Shown here: positions 34,171 to 44,051 of the stretch, piece by piece
How positions within the stretch are numbered: position 1 is the stretch's first letter
Layout of the letters: each line of letters opens with the position of its first letter
Assembly: GCA_017624955.1 (NCBI GenBank)
Contig: JAGAMA010000012.1
Coordinates: 53,127 to 117,126 of the forward strand
Source of the DNA: Alistipes sp.
Lineage (GTDB): Bacteria; Bacteroidota; Bacteroidia; Bacteroidales; Rikenellaceae
Direction: 5' to 3'
Length of the DNA: 64,000 bases
Notes under the pieces: generated by a model
Told to the model about the DNA's origin: nothing
The model's input: only the letters and a program-made list of their open reading frames with translations
Database searches by the model: none
Position numbers and translations under genes: made by a program

Positions 34171-36051
34171 ATGGCAAGCATCCTGCAAATCGAACAACTC
34201 AAGAAGGCTTACGGCGAGCGCGTGCTCTTCGAGGGGCTGACACTCCACCTCGACGAGGGGGACAAGGTGGCCGTGGTGGCCGTCAATGGTGCGGGTAAGA
34301 GTACCCTGCTCAACATCATTGCAGGCGCGGAGGACTACCAGGCGGGGCAGATCACCACGAAGCGCGACCTGAGGATGGGTTACCTGCGTCAAGACCCCAC
34401 CTTTCGGCAGGGACAACGGGTGCTGGAGGCCTGCCTCGATGGTCGAGGGGAGGTTACCCGGGCCGTTGCCCGCTACGAGCAGGCACTCGCTTCGGGCGAG
34501 GGGCTGGAGGAGGCGATGGCGGCCATGGAGGCTGCCTCGGCGTGGGATTGCGAACATCAGGCCAAGGAGGTGCTGACACGCCTCGCCCTGACCGACTTTT
34601 TGCAACCGGTCGAGGAGCTCTCGGGCGGTCAGCGCAAGCGCCTGGCCTTGGCCCAGGTGCTGTTGGCGAAGCCCGACCTACTGATTCTGGACGAGCCGAC
34701 CAACCACCTCGACCTCGGGATGATCGAGTGGTTAGAGGAGCACCTCGCCTCGTCGCGTATGACACTACTGATGGTCACGCACGACCGCTACTTCCTGGAT
34801 CGTGTCACGAACCGCATCGTCGAGATTGACGATCAGCAGCTCTACAGCTACCGCGGCAACTACACCTACTACCTCGAGAAGCGCCAGGAGCGCATCGACC
34901 AAATCAATGCCGCTGCCGAGAAGACCCGTAACCTCTACCTGCGCGAGCTGGAGTGGATTCGTCGCACCCCCTCGGCCCGCACGGGCAAGGCGAAGTACCG
35001 CATCGATGCCTTTGAGCAGTTAAGCGAGGAGCGCCGCACACAACTCAACGAGGAGCGCATCGAGATCGGCATCGAATCCTCGCGCATCGGCACGAAGATC
35101 TTCGAGATGAAACACCTCACGAAACGCTACGGCGAGAAGTGTATCCTGAGCGACTTCAGCTACCTCTTCACCAAGGGCGAGAAGCTCGGCATCGTGGGCG
35201 AAAACGGCGTGGGTAAATCGACCTTCGTCAAGATGCTCTTGGGCGAGGTGATGGCCGATAGCGGCACGATCGAGGTGGGACAGACGGTGCGCTTCGGCTA
35301 CTACTCGCAGCAGGGGATCACGTTCCGCGAGGAGGATCGCGTGATCGATGTCGTGAAACGCATCTCGGAGGATATCTCCCTTGCCGACGGCAACCGCATC
35401 AGCGCCTCGCAACTCCTGAACCGCTTTCTCTTCTCGCCTGCGGCGCAATACGACCGCGTGGCGAAGCTCAGCGGTGGCGAGCGTCGTCGCCTCTACCTCT
35501 GCACCGTGCTGATTTCGAACCCCAACTTCCTGATTCTCGACGAGCCTACGAACGACCTCGATATTCAGACCCTCAACATCCTGGAGGAGTACCTGCGCGG
35601 TTTCAAGGGGTGCGTGATTGTCATTTCGCACGACCGCTACTTCATGGATAAGATTGCCGACCACCTCTTCGTCATGGAGGGCGAGGGTCGCATCAAGGAC
35701 TTCCCGGGCAACTACACCCAATACCGCCATTGGCGCAAGGAGCAGGAGGCGCTGGAGGCCGAGCAACGCGCCGAGGAGGAGCGCCGTCGCCAACGACAGA
35801 CTACCCCACCGCCCCAAAAGGCGCAACGCACCTACGCCGATCGTCTCACCTTCAAGGAGCGCCGCGAATTGGAGGAGTTGGAAATGGAGCTACCACGCCT
35901 CGAGGAGCGCAAGCAGGAGCTGGAGGCGCAGATGAGTAGCGGCACGATGGCGGTCGAGGAGCTGCTCAAAGCCTCCACCGAGATCACGACGCTCATCGAG
36001 GAGATCGACCTCAAAACCCTCCGCTGGATGGAGCTAAGCGAGAAAAATTAA
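34171..36051 (+). CDS. ABC-F family ATPase (ribosome-associated type)
   Basis: 626 residues; the start is the ATG before ASILQIEQLKKAYGER, 20 bases after the promoter box. Two ABC domains without membrane segments: the first has AVNGAGKSTLLNII, LSGGQRKRLALAQ and LLILDEPTNHLDL; the second has GENGVGKSTFVKML, LSGGERRRLYLCT and FLILDEPTNDLDI. The linker between them (about residues 235-310) is the P-site tRNA-interacting motif region. A basic coiled C-terminal extension follows. ABC-F proteins act in translation at the ribosome; subclass (Uup-like because of the C-terminal coil) is inferred. The next gene starts 19 bases on. Confidence 0.93.
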   Translation: MASILQIEQLKKAYGERVLFEGLTLHLDEGDKVAVVAVNGAGKSTLLNIIAGAEDYQAGQITTKRDLRMGYLRQDPTFRQGQRVLEACLDGRGEVTRAVARYEQALASGEGLEEAMAAMEAASAWDCEHQAKEVLTRLALTDFLQPVEELSGGQRKRLALAQVLLAKPDLLILDEPTNHLDLGMIEWLEEHLASSRMTLLMVTHDRYFLDRVTNRIVEIDDQQLYSYRGNYTYYLEKRQERIDQINAAAEKTRNLYLRELEWIRRTPSARTGKAKYRIDAFEQLSEERRTQLNEERIEIGIESSRIGTKIFEMKHLTKRYGEKCILSDFSYLFTKGEKLGIVGENGVGKSTFVKMLLGEVMADSGTIEVGQTVRFGYYSQQGITFREEDRVIDVVKRISEDISLADGNRISASQLLNRFLFSPAAQYDRVAKLSGGERRRLYLCTVLISNPNFLILDEPTNDLDIQTLNILEEYLRGFKGCVIVISHDRYFMDKIADHLFVMEGEGRIKDFPGNYTQYRHWRKEQEALEAEQRAEEERRRQRQTTPPPQKAQRTYADRLTFKERRELEELEMELPRLEERKQELEAQMSSGTMAVEELLKASTEITTLIEEIDLKTLRWMELSEKN

Positions 36052-36070
36052 TCCTTACACCCCCTACAAG

Positions 36071-37024
36071 ATGCGCACACTACTACCCCGCCTTCGACAG
36101 ATTGTTGCCACAGCAACGCCGCAGGCCCTCCGCACCATCAGTTGGATTGTCCGCCTGACGGTGCTCGTTTCCTTTGTCGTCTTTTTGATGCAGTACACGG
36201 GACTTATCGCCTGGATTTCGGCCTGGGTCAGCCCCGTTTTTCACCTCTTCGGCCTGCGCGGTGATGCCGCCATGGCCTTCGTGAGCGGCTATTTCATCAA
36301 CATCTACACGTCGATCGGCGTCATCACCACACTCGATCTCACGGTGCGGGAAATCACGATCCTGGCCACGATGTCTACGGCCGCCCACGCCATCATTGTC
36401 GAGGGTGCCGTGCTCCACAAAACGGGTACGCCAACCCTCTACACGATTATTCTCCGCACCGTGGCATCGCTCACGCTGGGTTTTGTACTTAACCTGCTTT
36501 TGCCAGGTCGTCCCGAGCTCGTGGAAGGGGGTGCCGCCGTAGCTGCCGAAGTACCCGTTTTCGCCATTCAAGGCCCCTTCTGGCCCCTGTTCGGGGAGTG
36601 GGCTATGGGGATGTTGCGCCTGGCGATTACGATGTGCGTGCTGATCTACCTGCTCAACATCGTCCAGCGCATGCTCTACGAATTTGGTGTCATGGCGCGT
36701 ATTTCGCGCCTGCTGAGTCCCCTGCTGAAGCTCTTCGGCCTCCCCGAGAAGACCTCCTTCCTCTGGATCGTGGCCAACATCATCGGCTTGTCGTATGGAT
36801 CGGCCGCCATGCTCGACGAGGTAGCCCGTGGCAACATCACGCGCCGCGAAATCAACCTCTTGAACACCCACATCGGCATTTCGCACAGCAACCTGGAGGA
36901 TCTGCTGCTCTACGCCTCGATCGGCGGTATCTGGTGGGTGATTCTGCTTTCGCGCTGGGTAAAGACCTCGCTCCTGGTTTGGGGCTTACGCGGCTATTAC
37001 TACCTTTGCGACCACCGCGCCTAA
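36071..37024 (+). CDS. Nucleoside-recognition (Gate) domain membrane protein
   Basis: 317-residue membrane protein with about eight hydrophobic segments. Paired Gate-domain repeats are visible as LVSFVVFLMQYTGLIAWISAWVSP and, in the second half, ISRLLSPLLKLFGLPEKTSF. MSTAAHAIIVEGAVL and LNTHIGISHSNLEDLLL match the conserved cores of this family (PF07670, like spore maturation proteins A/B). Substrate unknown. Probably co-transcribed with the ABC-F gene. Confidence 0.82.
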   Translation: MRTLLPRLRQIVATATPQALRTISWIVRLTVLVSFVVFLMQYTGLIAWISAWVSPVFHLFGLRGDAAMAFVSGYFINIYTSIGVITTLDLTVREITILATMSTAAHAIIVEGAVLHKTGTPTLYTIILRTVASLTLGFVLNLLLPGRPELVEGGAAVAAEVPVFAIQGPFWPLFGEWAMGMLRLAITMCVLIYLLNIVQRMLYEFGVMARISRLLSPLLKLFGLPEKTSFLWIVANIIGLSYGSAAMLDEVARGNITRREINLLNTHIGISHSNLEDLLLYASIGGIWWVILLSRWVKTSLLVWGLRGYYYLCDHRA

Positions 37025-37044
37025 ACACCCTGTCGCCCAACAAA

Positions 37045-37078
37045 AAAGGTTGCCATCCCATTCGGATGGCAACCTTTT
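37045..37078. terminator. Bidirectional terminator
   Basis: 15-bp stem AAAAGGTTGCCATCC / GGATGGCAACCTTTT with loop CATTC, flanked by A and T tracts, between two convergent genes. Confidence 0.92.
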
Positions 37079-37110
37079 CTTTTACGGGGATCACACCCCT
37101 TGTGCCTTGA

Positions 37111-39507
37111 TTAGATGGCGGGGGTGAACTCCCAAACAGCGGGCTTCGCGTACTTACCGTCGTTATCTACAGCGATTACGATCAGAATATAGGGATCCGT
37201 ATTGTAGAAGTTCTGCGTGATCGAGTTCTCGGTCAGATGCTTTACCTGATACATCTCCTGATTAACAACCATCCACTTCGAAGCAGCCTCGGGCGTACCA
37301 CCCATCGTATTGGCATATGCGTAGGCGCTCGTCTTTGCGAGGTAAACGAGGTACTCCTTCACCTCACCATTTGCAGCAGCCCAAGTCAGCACACCGGCCT
37401 TCTGATTGATTACCGAGTTAGCCTCGTCGATCGTTACCGTAACGGGGCTGTCGAAGGTAACGGCCTTGGTCGTGAAGGCGAACTGCTGCGGAGCCTTGTA
37501 AGCACCGTTAGCATCTACGGCCAGCACAGCCAGCACATACTCAACACCTACCTCCAGGTCGTTGGCGTATACATCCTGACCGTTGGCGGCGAAGTAGTTC
37601 GTAGCTACCAGGTCAGCCACCAGCGCCTCATCCGTTGCGGGAACCTCGGCCTTCTTGTAGAAGTTGTAGTAGATCATCGATGCACCATTAGCAACGAGCG
37701 TAGCGCTTGCCGACGTGAAGTCAGCATCAACGGTCGTAGCATCAACCTCTACCGTACCACCCGTTGCCAGGTCGGCCGTCTTGAACTCCTCGAACAGATA
37801 TACATCGTCAGCCGTGTACTCCGTCTTGCCCTCCTCGGCGGGAACGATGCAGATCACATACTCCGTAGCGGGGTTGAGCTGCAGCGACGACTCTACGAAC
37901 GGCAGGCCAAGTACCGAACCCGAATAGGTGTAGCTCGACGAGAGGTTGTAGGTGCACTCGGGATCAATACCCCAGCCCAGGTACATATTTACGCTGTACG
38001 ACAACCACTCATCGAGGTTGAACTCGTTCTTGGTCGAGAATACGGCGTAGTACGTCGTGAAGCCGCCCATCTTGGCATCGATGGTAATCGAGTTGAAGGT
38101 CGAAGCGGTCTGAGCGAACGAAGCCGTCTGCTTCGTGAAGGTAACGGTCTTAAAGGCCGACGAAACCTCCGATACAAAGTTGTAACCTACCTGACGCTCT
38201 ACATAGGTAGCCACATAGAAGATGTACTCAACACCCTCCTCAAGCTCCTGGCCATAGACCGTAGCGGGATCGGTATCCAGCTTCAGACCATCCCACGACG
38301 ACACGGTCAGTGCCTCGTAGTTGGCCAGCGCCTCGTTGGTCGTGGTCTCAATCGTCTCGGCGTTGTACTCCGAAGCGGGCATAACGCCATATACGAAGCC
38401 CTGAACACCCGTATGTGCCTCAACCTTTACCTGCTTGCTCGTAGCAGCAACCACCTTGAAGGGGTTACCCGAGGTGAACGACATCTTCGTAACAAGCGAC
38501 TTACCATCCTCGAATACGCCGAATACCTTCACCGAACCATTAGCAATTGCCGGATTAGCAGCGATAGCCTCCTCCGACGGAGCCTTCACCGAAACCGTTA
38601 CATAGTTCTCCTCGGGATTGATCTCGGGAATCGTAACGGTCCAACCCTCCGAAACCTCCTTGATGATGTCTACCAGGTTCTCGTAGCGCAACTCGATGTA
38701 GCGATCCGTAGCACCGGGAGCGAGGTAGAAAGTGGTGACAGCATCGCGCTGGCCCTCATAGTAGAAACCTACCTTGTTGCCATCCTCCTTCTGGAAATCT
38801 ACCGTGAAGGTCGAGCCATCGCCCAGCGTGAAGATAGCAGCAACTGCTACCTCATCGCCCCACTCGTCCTCAGCGTAGACGTACTCAACAGCTACGATGT
38901 TGCACATGCAGGCAGCACCGGCATCACCCGTCGTGTCATCCTCGGGAAGCAGTTCATCAAGCATATCGGCCGAGAAACCGGTCTCGATCCAGGTCTCCGA
39001 GTTGCTGAACTTGATCCAGATCTTGCCGTCCTCATCCACCTTCGTCTCGAGGGTCGGGAACTCGGGGATCTCTACCTCCTCGGGAACTACGGGGATGTAG
39101 TTATCGCCATCCATCAGGGGAACGAGCTTGCCGTCAGCACCCATCGTGGCCCAAACCTTTACGCCATCAACCTCCATCACATAGATCAGGTTCGTAGGCA
39201 GCGCCTCGGGCTTGTACTCGGCATAGACAACGAACGACGTGCCGTCCGAGAGGGTGATCGTCCAGTTACCGTTGGCATCCTGCGTGTGGCTCTTTACGGT
39301 TACCAGGCCACCAATCATACCCTGCAACGAAGCAACATCGGCGTTGAGCTTCGACTCCAACGCGGCAATCTTCTGATACAGATCGGCAATCTGAGCCTTG
39401 ATCTCCGTATCGTCGTAGGGAACGTGGTCGCAGTCCGAACACGAAACACCTACCATAGCCGACACCATCATCAGCGCGGCTACGAGTTTGTTGAAAAAGT
39501 TCTTCAT
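37111..39507 (-). CDS. Large beta-rich lipoprotein with N-terminal coiled-coil (DUF4988/PL29 N-terminal-like)
   Basis: 798 residues. Signal KKFFNKLVA-like start (MKNFFNKLVAALMMVSAMV) with a lipobox GVSC. A short coiled coil (IKAQIADLYQKIAALESKL, residues about 36-56) is followed by SLQGMIGGLVTVKSHTQDANG and NWTITLSDGTSFVVY. This is the pattern of the N-terminal domain seen in Bacteroidetes surface proteins annotated as PL29-lyase N-terminal/DUF4988. Later parts are acidic repeated beta-sandwich segments (e.g. EVGVEYVLAVLAVDANGAYK). No lyase catalytic domain is recognised. Surface role unknown. The -7 box TAGTTTTG lies at 39577-39570. Confidence 0.75.
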   Translation of the reverse strand: MKNFFNKLVAALMMVSAMVGVSCSDCDHVPYDDTEIKAQIADLYQKIAALESKLNADVASLQGMIGGLVTVKSHTQDANGNWTITLSDGTSFVVYAEYKPEALPTNLIYVMEVDGVKVWATMGADGKLVPLMDGDNYIPVVPEEVEIPEFPTLETKVDEDGKIWIKFSNSETWIETGFSADMLDELLPEDDTTGDAGAACMCNIVAVEYVYAEDEWGDEVAVAAIFTLGDGSTFTVDFQKEDGNKVGFYYEGQRDAVTTFYLAPGATDRYIELRYENLVDIIKEVSEGWTVTIPEINPEENYVTVSVKAPSEEAIAANPAIANGSVKVFGVFEDGKSLVTKMSFTSGNPFKVVAATSKQVKVEAHTGVQGFVYGVMPASEYNAETIETTTNEALANYEALTVSSWDGLKLDTDPATVYGQELEEGVEYIFYVATYVERQVGYNFVSEVSSAFKTVTFTKQTASFAQTASTFNSITIDAKMGGFTTYYAVFSTKNEFNLDEWLSYSVNMYLGWGIDPECTYNLSSSYTYSGSVLGLPFVESSLQLNPATEYVICIVPAEEGKTEYTADDVYLFEEFKTADLATGGTVEVDATTVDADFTSASATLVANGASMIYYNFYKKAEVPATDEALVADLVATNYFAANGQDVYANDLEVGVEYVLAVLAVDANGAYKAPQQFAFTTKAVTFDSPVTVTIDEANSVINQKAGVLTWAAANGEVKEYLVYLAKTSAYAYANTMGGTPEAASKWMVVNQEMYQVKHLTENSITQNFYNTDPYILIVIAVDNDGKYAKPAVWEFTPAI

Positions 39508-39569
39508 TTGAAATGGTTTTAAAGTGTTTTTATTTGAATTGGCTCTCTAAAAAAAGTCGTTATGAGTTG

Positions 39570-39577
39570 CAAAACTA
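39570..39577 (-). promoter_or_regulatory. -7 box of the large lipoprotein gene
   Basis: TAGTTTTG on the minus strand fits TAnnTTTG, about 63 bases before the start codon. Confidence 0.5.
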
Positions 39578-39610
39578 CATTTTTTTCATCAAAAAGAAAA
39601 GAAAACGGGT

Positions 39611-39657
39611 AAAAAACGACACAATCACACGACTTTAGCGTGCGATTGTGTCGTTTT
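39611..39657 (-). terminator. Terminator of the DPP-IV-type peptidase gene
   Basis: Long stem AAAACGACACAATC(A)CAC / GTGCGATTGTGTCGTTTT followed on the minus strand by T-rich sequence. It lies 30 bases after the peptidase stop. Confidence 0.85.
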
Positions 39658-39686
39658 CGCCCCTATCCTTCTAATTATTTAGATAA

Positions 39687-41807
39687 TTAAAGGTAATCTT
39701 CAAAATAGTTGGTCACCTTCTGCATCAGGTGCACGCGATCCTTACCCATCACATTGTGCTCGTGGCAGGGATAGGGGAAATAATCGACCTGAACGCCCTT
39801 CACAACGCAGGCACGCACGAAGCTCAAGCTATGCTGCCACAGCACCGTAGCATCGATAGCACCCTGGCAGATCAGCAGTTTACCCTGCAGTTTTTCGGCC
39901 ATCGGGATCAGGCTCGTCGAGGCAAAGCCTTCGGGGTTGGTTTCGGGATTCTCCATGTAGCGCTCGCCATACATCACCTCGTACCACTTCCAGTCGATCA
40001 CCGGACCACCGGCCACGCCGACCTTGAAGATTTCGGGGTAGTTGGTCATGAGCGAGATGGTCATAAAGCCACCATACGACCAGCCGTGTACGCCGACGCG
40101 ATCCCGATCGCACCAGTCGTGGCCAAGCAACCAATTCAAACCCGCAATCTGGTCGGCCATCTCACACTTACCGCACTGGCGATGAATCGCCTGCTCAAAC
40201 TCCAGGCCGCGATTCGTCGTACCACGGTTATCCATCACAAAGACCACATAACCGCGCTGGGCCATATACATCTCCCAACGGCGCAGCTGAGCCTGGAAGG
40301 TATTGGTAACCATCTGCGAATGAGGGCCTCCATAGACATAGAGGATGACGGGATACTTCTTCGTGGGATCGAAGTTGTGGGGTTTGATCAGACGGTAGTA
40401 GTTGTCGTACTTGCCATCGGCGCTCTTCACCGTACCCAACTCGATCGAACCATAGTTCAGCTTGGCCGAGGGATCTGCGGCACGCAGCAGCTCGCGGCTA
40501 CGCTTGCCGTCGGTCGAGGCAAAGCGCACGACACGAGGCACGGTGAGCGACGAGTAGGTGTCGATGAAGTAGCTTCCCTCGGGGCTGATATTGACAGTAT
40601 GCCAACCCGCATCGGGCGTGAGGCGCAGCGTCTTGCGCGTCTTCATATCGAGGCGGAAGAGGTGCTTCTCGACGGGCGAGACCTCGGCCGACGAGTAGTA
40701 GATGTAGCGACCGCGCTCGGCCACCAGCTCCACATCGGCATCGACCTTCGTCAGGCGCTCCACAGCACCCGTCGAGAGGGTGCAGAGGTAAAGGTTGCGA
40801 TACCCGTCACGGTTCGAAGTGGTGTAGATAAATTGGTCGGGGTTGCTCTTGAGGAAGTGGAGCTGATACTGCGGCTCGACATACTTGTCGTTCTTCTCCT
40901 CGAGGATCGTACGGATAAAGCTGCCGTCAGCCACGTTGTAGGCATTCAGGCGCATGTGCTTCTGACTGCGATCGAGCACCTGGATATAGATCGTCTTCGA
41001 GTCGGGGGCCCAGCTGATGCAGGTCAGGTAGCGCTCCTCGGTAAAGTCGGTCGGCTCAACCCAAACGGTCTTTTGCGTCTCGTAGTTGTAGATGCCGAGG
41101 CGCACATGCTCCGAATCCATGCCGGCCATTGGGTACTTCACCTCGCGCAACGAACCGGTGCGGCTGTTGATATCGAGCAGCGGGAAGGTCGATACGCGGC
41201 TCTCATCCTTCTGATAGAAGGCCACATGGAACTTATCGGGTGCCGGAAACATACCGCCCGCGATGCCGAACTCGTTACGGCTCACCGATTGTCCGCTCAC
41301 GATGTTCTTGTCCGTTTCGGTCGTAATGGCATACTCCTTCCCCTCGCGGTCGCTCCAATAGAGATTATTCGCGCGCGAGTAGAGGAAACGGCCCTCATCG
41401 GCATAGAGCGGATTCTCGGCCCCCTCGGGGATGGCGTAGCGGTGGATAATCGTGTCGGCTACGGGGTTGATGCCGACCAGCTCACGCCCGGCATAGAAAC
41501 GCATCGTACCCTTACCCGTGAGCGAGTAGGCGGGCATACGGTTGAGCGAGGTACCCAGCAGCGCGTTGATCTTCTTCAGGGTGGTCAGCTCCTGCTTCTC
41601 GCCCGTCTTGGGATTTACGTCGTAGATTACGCCCTTCTCGACCGTCGTGTAGCTCGATCCGTCGGCACGCCACGTCACGGGCAGGTTCTCCACGCCCAGG
41701 CCCGTACCCAGCACAGCCTCTTCCATCGTCAGCAGACGCTCCTGCGCCTCCGTGTTATACGAGCAGATCGTCATAAGTAAAAAACATAAGCAAAAAACTC
41801 TCTTCAT
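39687..41807 (-). CDS. S9-family prolyl oligopeptidase (dipeptidyl peptidase IV type)
   Basis: 706 residues with signal peptide (KRVFCLCFLLMTICSYNTEAQ). The N-terminal part (about residues 30-460) is a beta-propeller with repeats such as FLYSRANNLYWSDREGKEY and NRDGYRNLYLCTLSTG. The C-terminal alpha/beta-hydrolase domain carries the nucleophile GWSYGGFM, the Asp region CQGAIDATVLWQHS and the His region PCHEHNV. By family rule it removes dipeptides (or tripeptides) ending in proline from peptide N-termini in the periplasm. It is divergent from acpP. Confidence 0.92.
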   Translation of the reverse strand: MKRVFCLCFLLMTICSYNTEAQERLLTMEEAVLGTGLGVENLPVTWRADGSSYTTVEKGVIYDVNPKTGEKQELTTLKKINALLGTSLNRMPAYSLTGKGTMRFYAGRELVGINPVADTIIHRYAIPEGAENPLYADEGRFLYSRANNLYWSDREGKEYAITTETDKNIVSGQSVSRNEFGIAGGMFPAPDKFHVAFYQKDESRVSTFPLLDINSRTGSLREVKYPMAGMDSEHVRLGIYNYETQKTVWVEPTDFTEERYLTCISWAPDSKTIYIQVLDRSQKHMRLNAYNVADGSFIRTILEEKNDKYVEPQYQLHFLKSNPDQFIYTTSNRDGYRNLYLCTLSTGAVERLTKVDADVELVAERGRYIYYSSAEVSPVEKHLFRLDMKTRKTLRLTPDAGWHTVNISPEGSYFIDTYSSLTVPRVVRFASTDGKRSRELLRAADPSAKLNYGSIELGTVKSADGKYDNYYRLIKPHNFDPTKKYPVILYVYGGPHSQMVTNTFQAQLRRWEMYMAQRGYVVFVMDNRGTTNRGLEFEQAIHRQCGKCEMADQIAGLNWLLGHDWCDRDRVGVHGWSYGGFMTISLMTNYPEIFKVGVAGGPVIDWKWYEVMYGERYMENPETNPEGFASTSLIPMAEKLQGKLLICQGAIDATVLWQHSLSFVRACVVKGVQVDYFPYPCHEHNVMGKDRVHLMQKVTNYFEDYL

Positions 41808-42033
41808 CGATTCGTTGGATTAAATTTTCCGTAAAAATACGAATCGTATCTCGAAAATGCAACTCACACAGCGATTTCGGGGCGATTTTGTGGCGAATCG
41901 GGTCTCCTTTCTCCGTTCGCCACACCTCCCCCGATTCGTCCCACCACCCCCTTCCGATCCACCCCTTTGGCCACTCGGAGGGGCTTTTGGCCACATTTGA
42001 AACCAAAAACAGGCCTGCCCAAAAAGGGCTTTC

Positions 42034-42041
42034 TATCTTTG
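42034..42041 (+). promoter_or_regulatory. -7 box of acpP
   Basis: TATCTTTG 38 bases before the acpP start codon, a consensus match. Confidence 0.6.
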
Positions 42042-42079
42042 CCGCCGAAAACCGAATCACAAACTAAAATCCAAACATT

Positions 42080-42316
42080 ATGTCGGAAATTAAAAACAAA
42101 GTAACGGAGATCATCGTCGAGAAACTGGGTGTAAAGGCCGAAGAGGTTACGCCGGAGGCAAACTTTACGGCACACCTGGGCGCAGATTCGCTCGACACGG
42201 TGGAGCTCATTATGGAGTTTGAGCGCGAGTTCGGTATTGAGATCTCGGACGATGATGCTCAAAACATCCAGACCGTGGGCGATGTAATCACCTACCTGGA
42301 GCAGCACGCTCAATAA
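42080..42316 (+). CDS. acpP: Acyl carrier protein
   Basis: 78 residues, acidic, with the phosphopantetheine serine at residue 37 in [15 protein letters not shown]. It carries growing acyl chains for type II fatty-acid synthesis. Its own promoter box is present and an acyl-CoA ligase gene follows after 79 bases. fabF and fabG lie 5 kb downstream in a separate unit, whereas acpP is more usually next to fabF in Bacteroidales. Confidence 0.97.
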   Translation: MSEIKNKVTEIIVEKLGVKAEEVTPEANFTAHLGADSLDTVELIMEFEREFGIEISDDDAQNIQTVGDVITYLEQHAQ

Positions 42317-42331
42317 TCCGTTTTGTAATCG

Positions 42332-42374
42332 GAGATTTCGGCCGGCTCGGTCACACAACGAGGGCCGAAATCTC
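42332..42374 (+). promoter_or_regulatory. Strong hairpin between acpP and the acyl-CoA ligase gene
   Basis: 12-bp perfect stem GAGATTTCGGCC / GGCCGAAATCTC with a 19-base loop. A T-run (TATTTTTT) follows 14 bases later, just before the next start codon. It may act as a partial terminator or RNA-stability element that makes acpP expression exceed the downstream genes (inference). Confidence 0.55.
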
Positions 42375-42395
42375 GTTACCCACGCCTATTTTTTA

Positions 42396-44051
42396 ATGAA
42401 GTATATGACATCTTTCATCAAACGATTCGAGTCCTCGGTGCGTGAGAATTGGCAGCAGAGCGCCCTCAACAACTACCGCCACGACTCGATGAGCTACGCC
42501 GAGCTGGCCGCCGAAATCGAGACCCTCCACCTCCTGTGGCAGGATGCAGGGCTCAAGGCGGGCGACAAGATCGCCCTCAACGCCCACAGCACGGCCAACT
42601 GGATTACGACCTTCATGGCAACCGTTTCGGGTGGCTACGTCGCCGTCCAGCTCTTCAACGGATATACCCCGACCGACACGCAACTGCTGGTCGATCATTC
42701 GGACAGCAAACTCCTCTTCACGGAGCGTTCGATCTTCGAGCGCATGGACTTCGAGTCGATGCCTCAGCTCCTGGCTGTAATCGACATGAATACGATGGAG
42801 CTTTTGGCCGCGCGGGGCAACTTTGCAATGCTCTACGCGGCCCGCAAGGAGCGCTTTGAGAGGCAGCATCCCAACGGATTACAGCCCGAAGCGATCCATT
42901 ACAGCGATGCCTCGCTCGATACGGTCTGCGGCATCAACTACACCTCCGGTTCGACGGGCAACCCCAAGGGGGTGATGCTCACCGTAGGCAACTTCTCGGC
43001 CAATGTCGAGGTGTTGCTTGAGCTCTTCCCCTTCAACCGCACGGAGGGCTACCTGAGCATGCTCCCCCTGGCGCACATCTTCGGGCTGACGGTCGATGGC
43101 ATCACGCCGCTTTGTGCCGGCATGCACCTCACGATTCTGGCCACGTTGCCGATTCCGGCCACGCTCAAGAGTGCCCTGCAGGAGGTGCGCCCGCGCATGT
43201 TCTTTGCCGTACCGTTGGTGCTGACCAAGATGATCGACTACACGATCGGCGAGTTCGTCCATAGCAAGACGGGGCAGGAGCGACTCTCCGATTACAAGAA
43301 TCATCCCGACTTCTGCGAAGCGCTGCGCACGATCTTTCTGAGCGCCTTTGGTGGTCGTTGCGAGATGATCTTAACCGGTGGTGCCGCCATTCCGGCCCAC
43401 ATCGAGGAGCTGCTGGCTACCAAACTGCACGTCCCCTTTATGACCGGCTACGGCATGACCGAGTGTGCCCCCGTCATCTCGATTGCCCGCCCCGATCAGC
43501 CCTATAAGCTCAAGTCGTGCGGCAAGCTGCTCGAGTGCTACCACTACCGCATCGACTCGCCCGATCCGGAGCGCCTGGCCGGCGAACTGATGGTCAAAGG
43601 CCCGTGTGTCTTTGTGGGTTACTATAAGAACGAGGCCGCTACGGCTGCCGCCTTCACCCAAGATGGATTTTTCCGCACGGGTGACCTCGGCATGTGCGAT
43701 TGCGAGAACACCCTCTTCCTGGTCGGCCGCTGCAAGAGCATGCTCCTCTCGGAGAATGGCCAAAACATCTTCCCCGAGGAGATCGAGGTGGTGCTCAACG
43801 CCATGCCCTACGTTGCCGAGTCGATCATCGTACAGCGCCAGAGCCACCTGGTGGCCCTCATCGTGCCGAATCAGGAGCTGATCGTCAGCCGCCAAATCGA
43901 TGCTGCGAGCCTGGCGATGATCATGCGCGAGAATCTCGACGAACTGAATCGCCGCATCCCCGCCTACTCGGCCGTGATCGACTACGAACTGCTCAAAGAG
44001 CCCTTCGCCAAGACCCCGAAGGGGAGCATCAAACGCTTCATGTATGCTTAA
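42396..44051 (+). CDS. AMP-forming long-chain acyl-CoA (or acyl-ACP) ligase
   Basis: 551 residues; a second ATG three codons in is an alternative start. ANL-superfamily motifs: P-loop-like INYTSGSTGNPKGVML near residue 180, GYGMTECAPVISI near residue 352, FRTGDLGMCD, and the catalytic lysine in TPKGSIKRF at the C-terminus. It activates fatty acids with ATP to give an acyl-AMP and then a thioester. Between acpP and acyl-CoA dehydrogenase genes, either CoA or ACP could be the acceptor. Confidence 0.92.
   Translation: MKYMTSFIKRFESSVRENWQQSALNNYRHDSMSYAELAAEIETLHLLWQDAGLKAGDKIALNAHSTANWITTFMATVSGGYVAVQLFNGYTPTDTQLLVDHSDSKLLFTERSIFERMDFESMPQLLAVIDMNTMELLAARGNFAMLYAARKERFERQHPNGLQPEAIHYSDASLDTVCGINYTSGSTGNPKGVMLTVGNFSANVEVLLELFPFNRTEGYLSMLPLAHIFGLTVDGITPLCAGMHLTILATLPIPATLKSALQEVRPRMFFAVPLVLTKMIDYTIGEFVHSKTGQERLSDYKNHPDFCEALRTIFLSAFGGRCEMILTGGAAIPAHIEELLATKLHVPFMTGYGMTECAPVISIARPDQPYKLKSCGKLLECYHYRIDSPDPERLAGELMVKGPCVFVGYYKNEAATAAAFTQDGFFRTGDLGMCDCENTLFLVGRCKSMLLSENGQNIFPEEIEVVLNAMPYVAESIIVQRQSHLVALIVPNQELIVSRQIDAASLAMIMRENLDELNRRIPAYSAVIDYELLKEPFAKTPKGSIKRFMYA

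Noticed and set aside
37237-39522. 761-codon open frame opposite the large lipoprotein
   Set aside because: The minus-strand frame has a lipoprotein signal, promoter box and terminator; the plus frame has none.
39729-41780. 683-codon open frame opposite the S9 peptidase
   Set aside because: The peptidase has full catalytic motifs; the antisense frame is a shadow.
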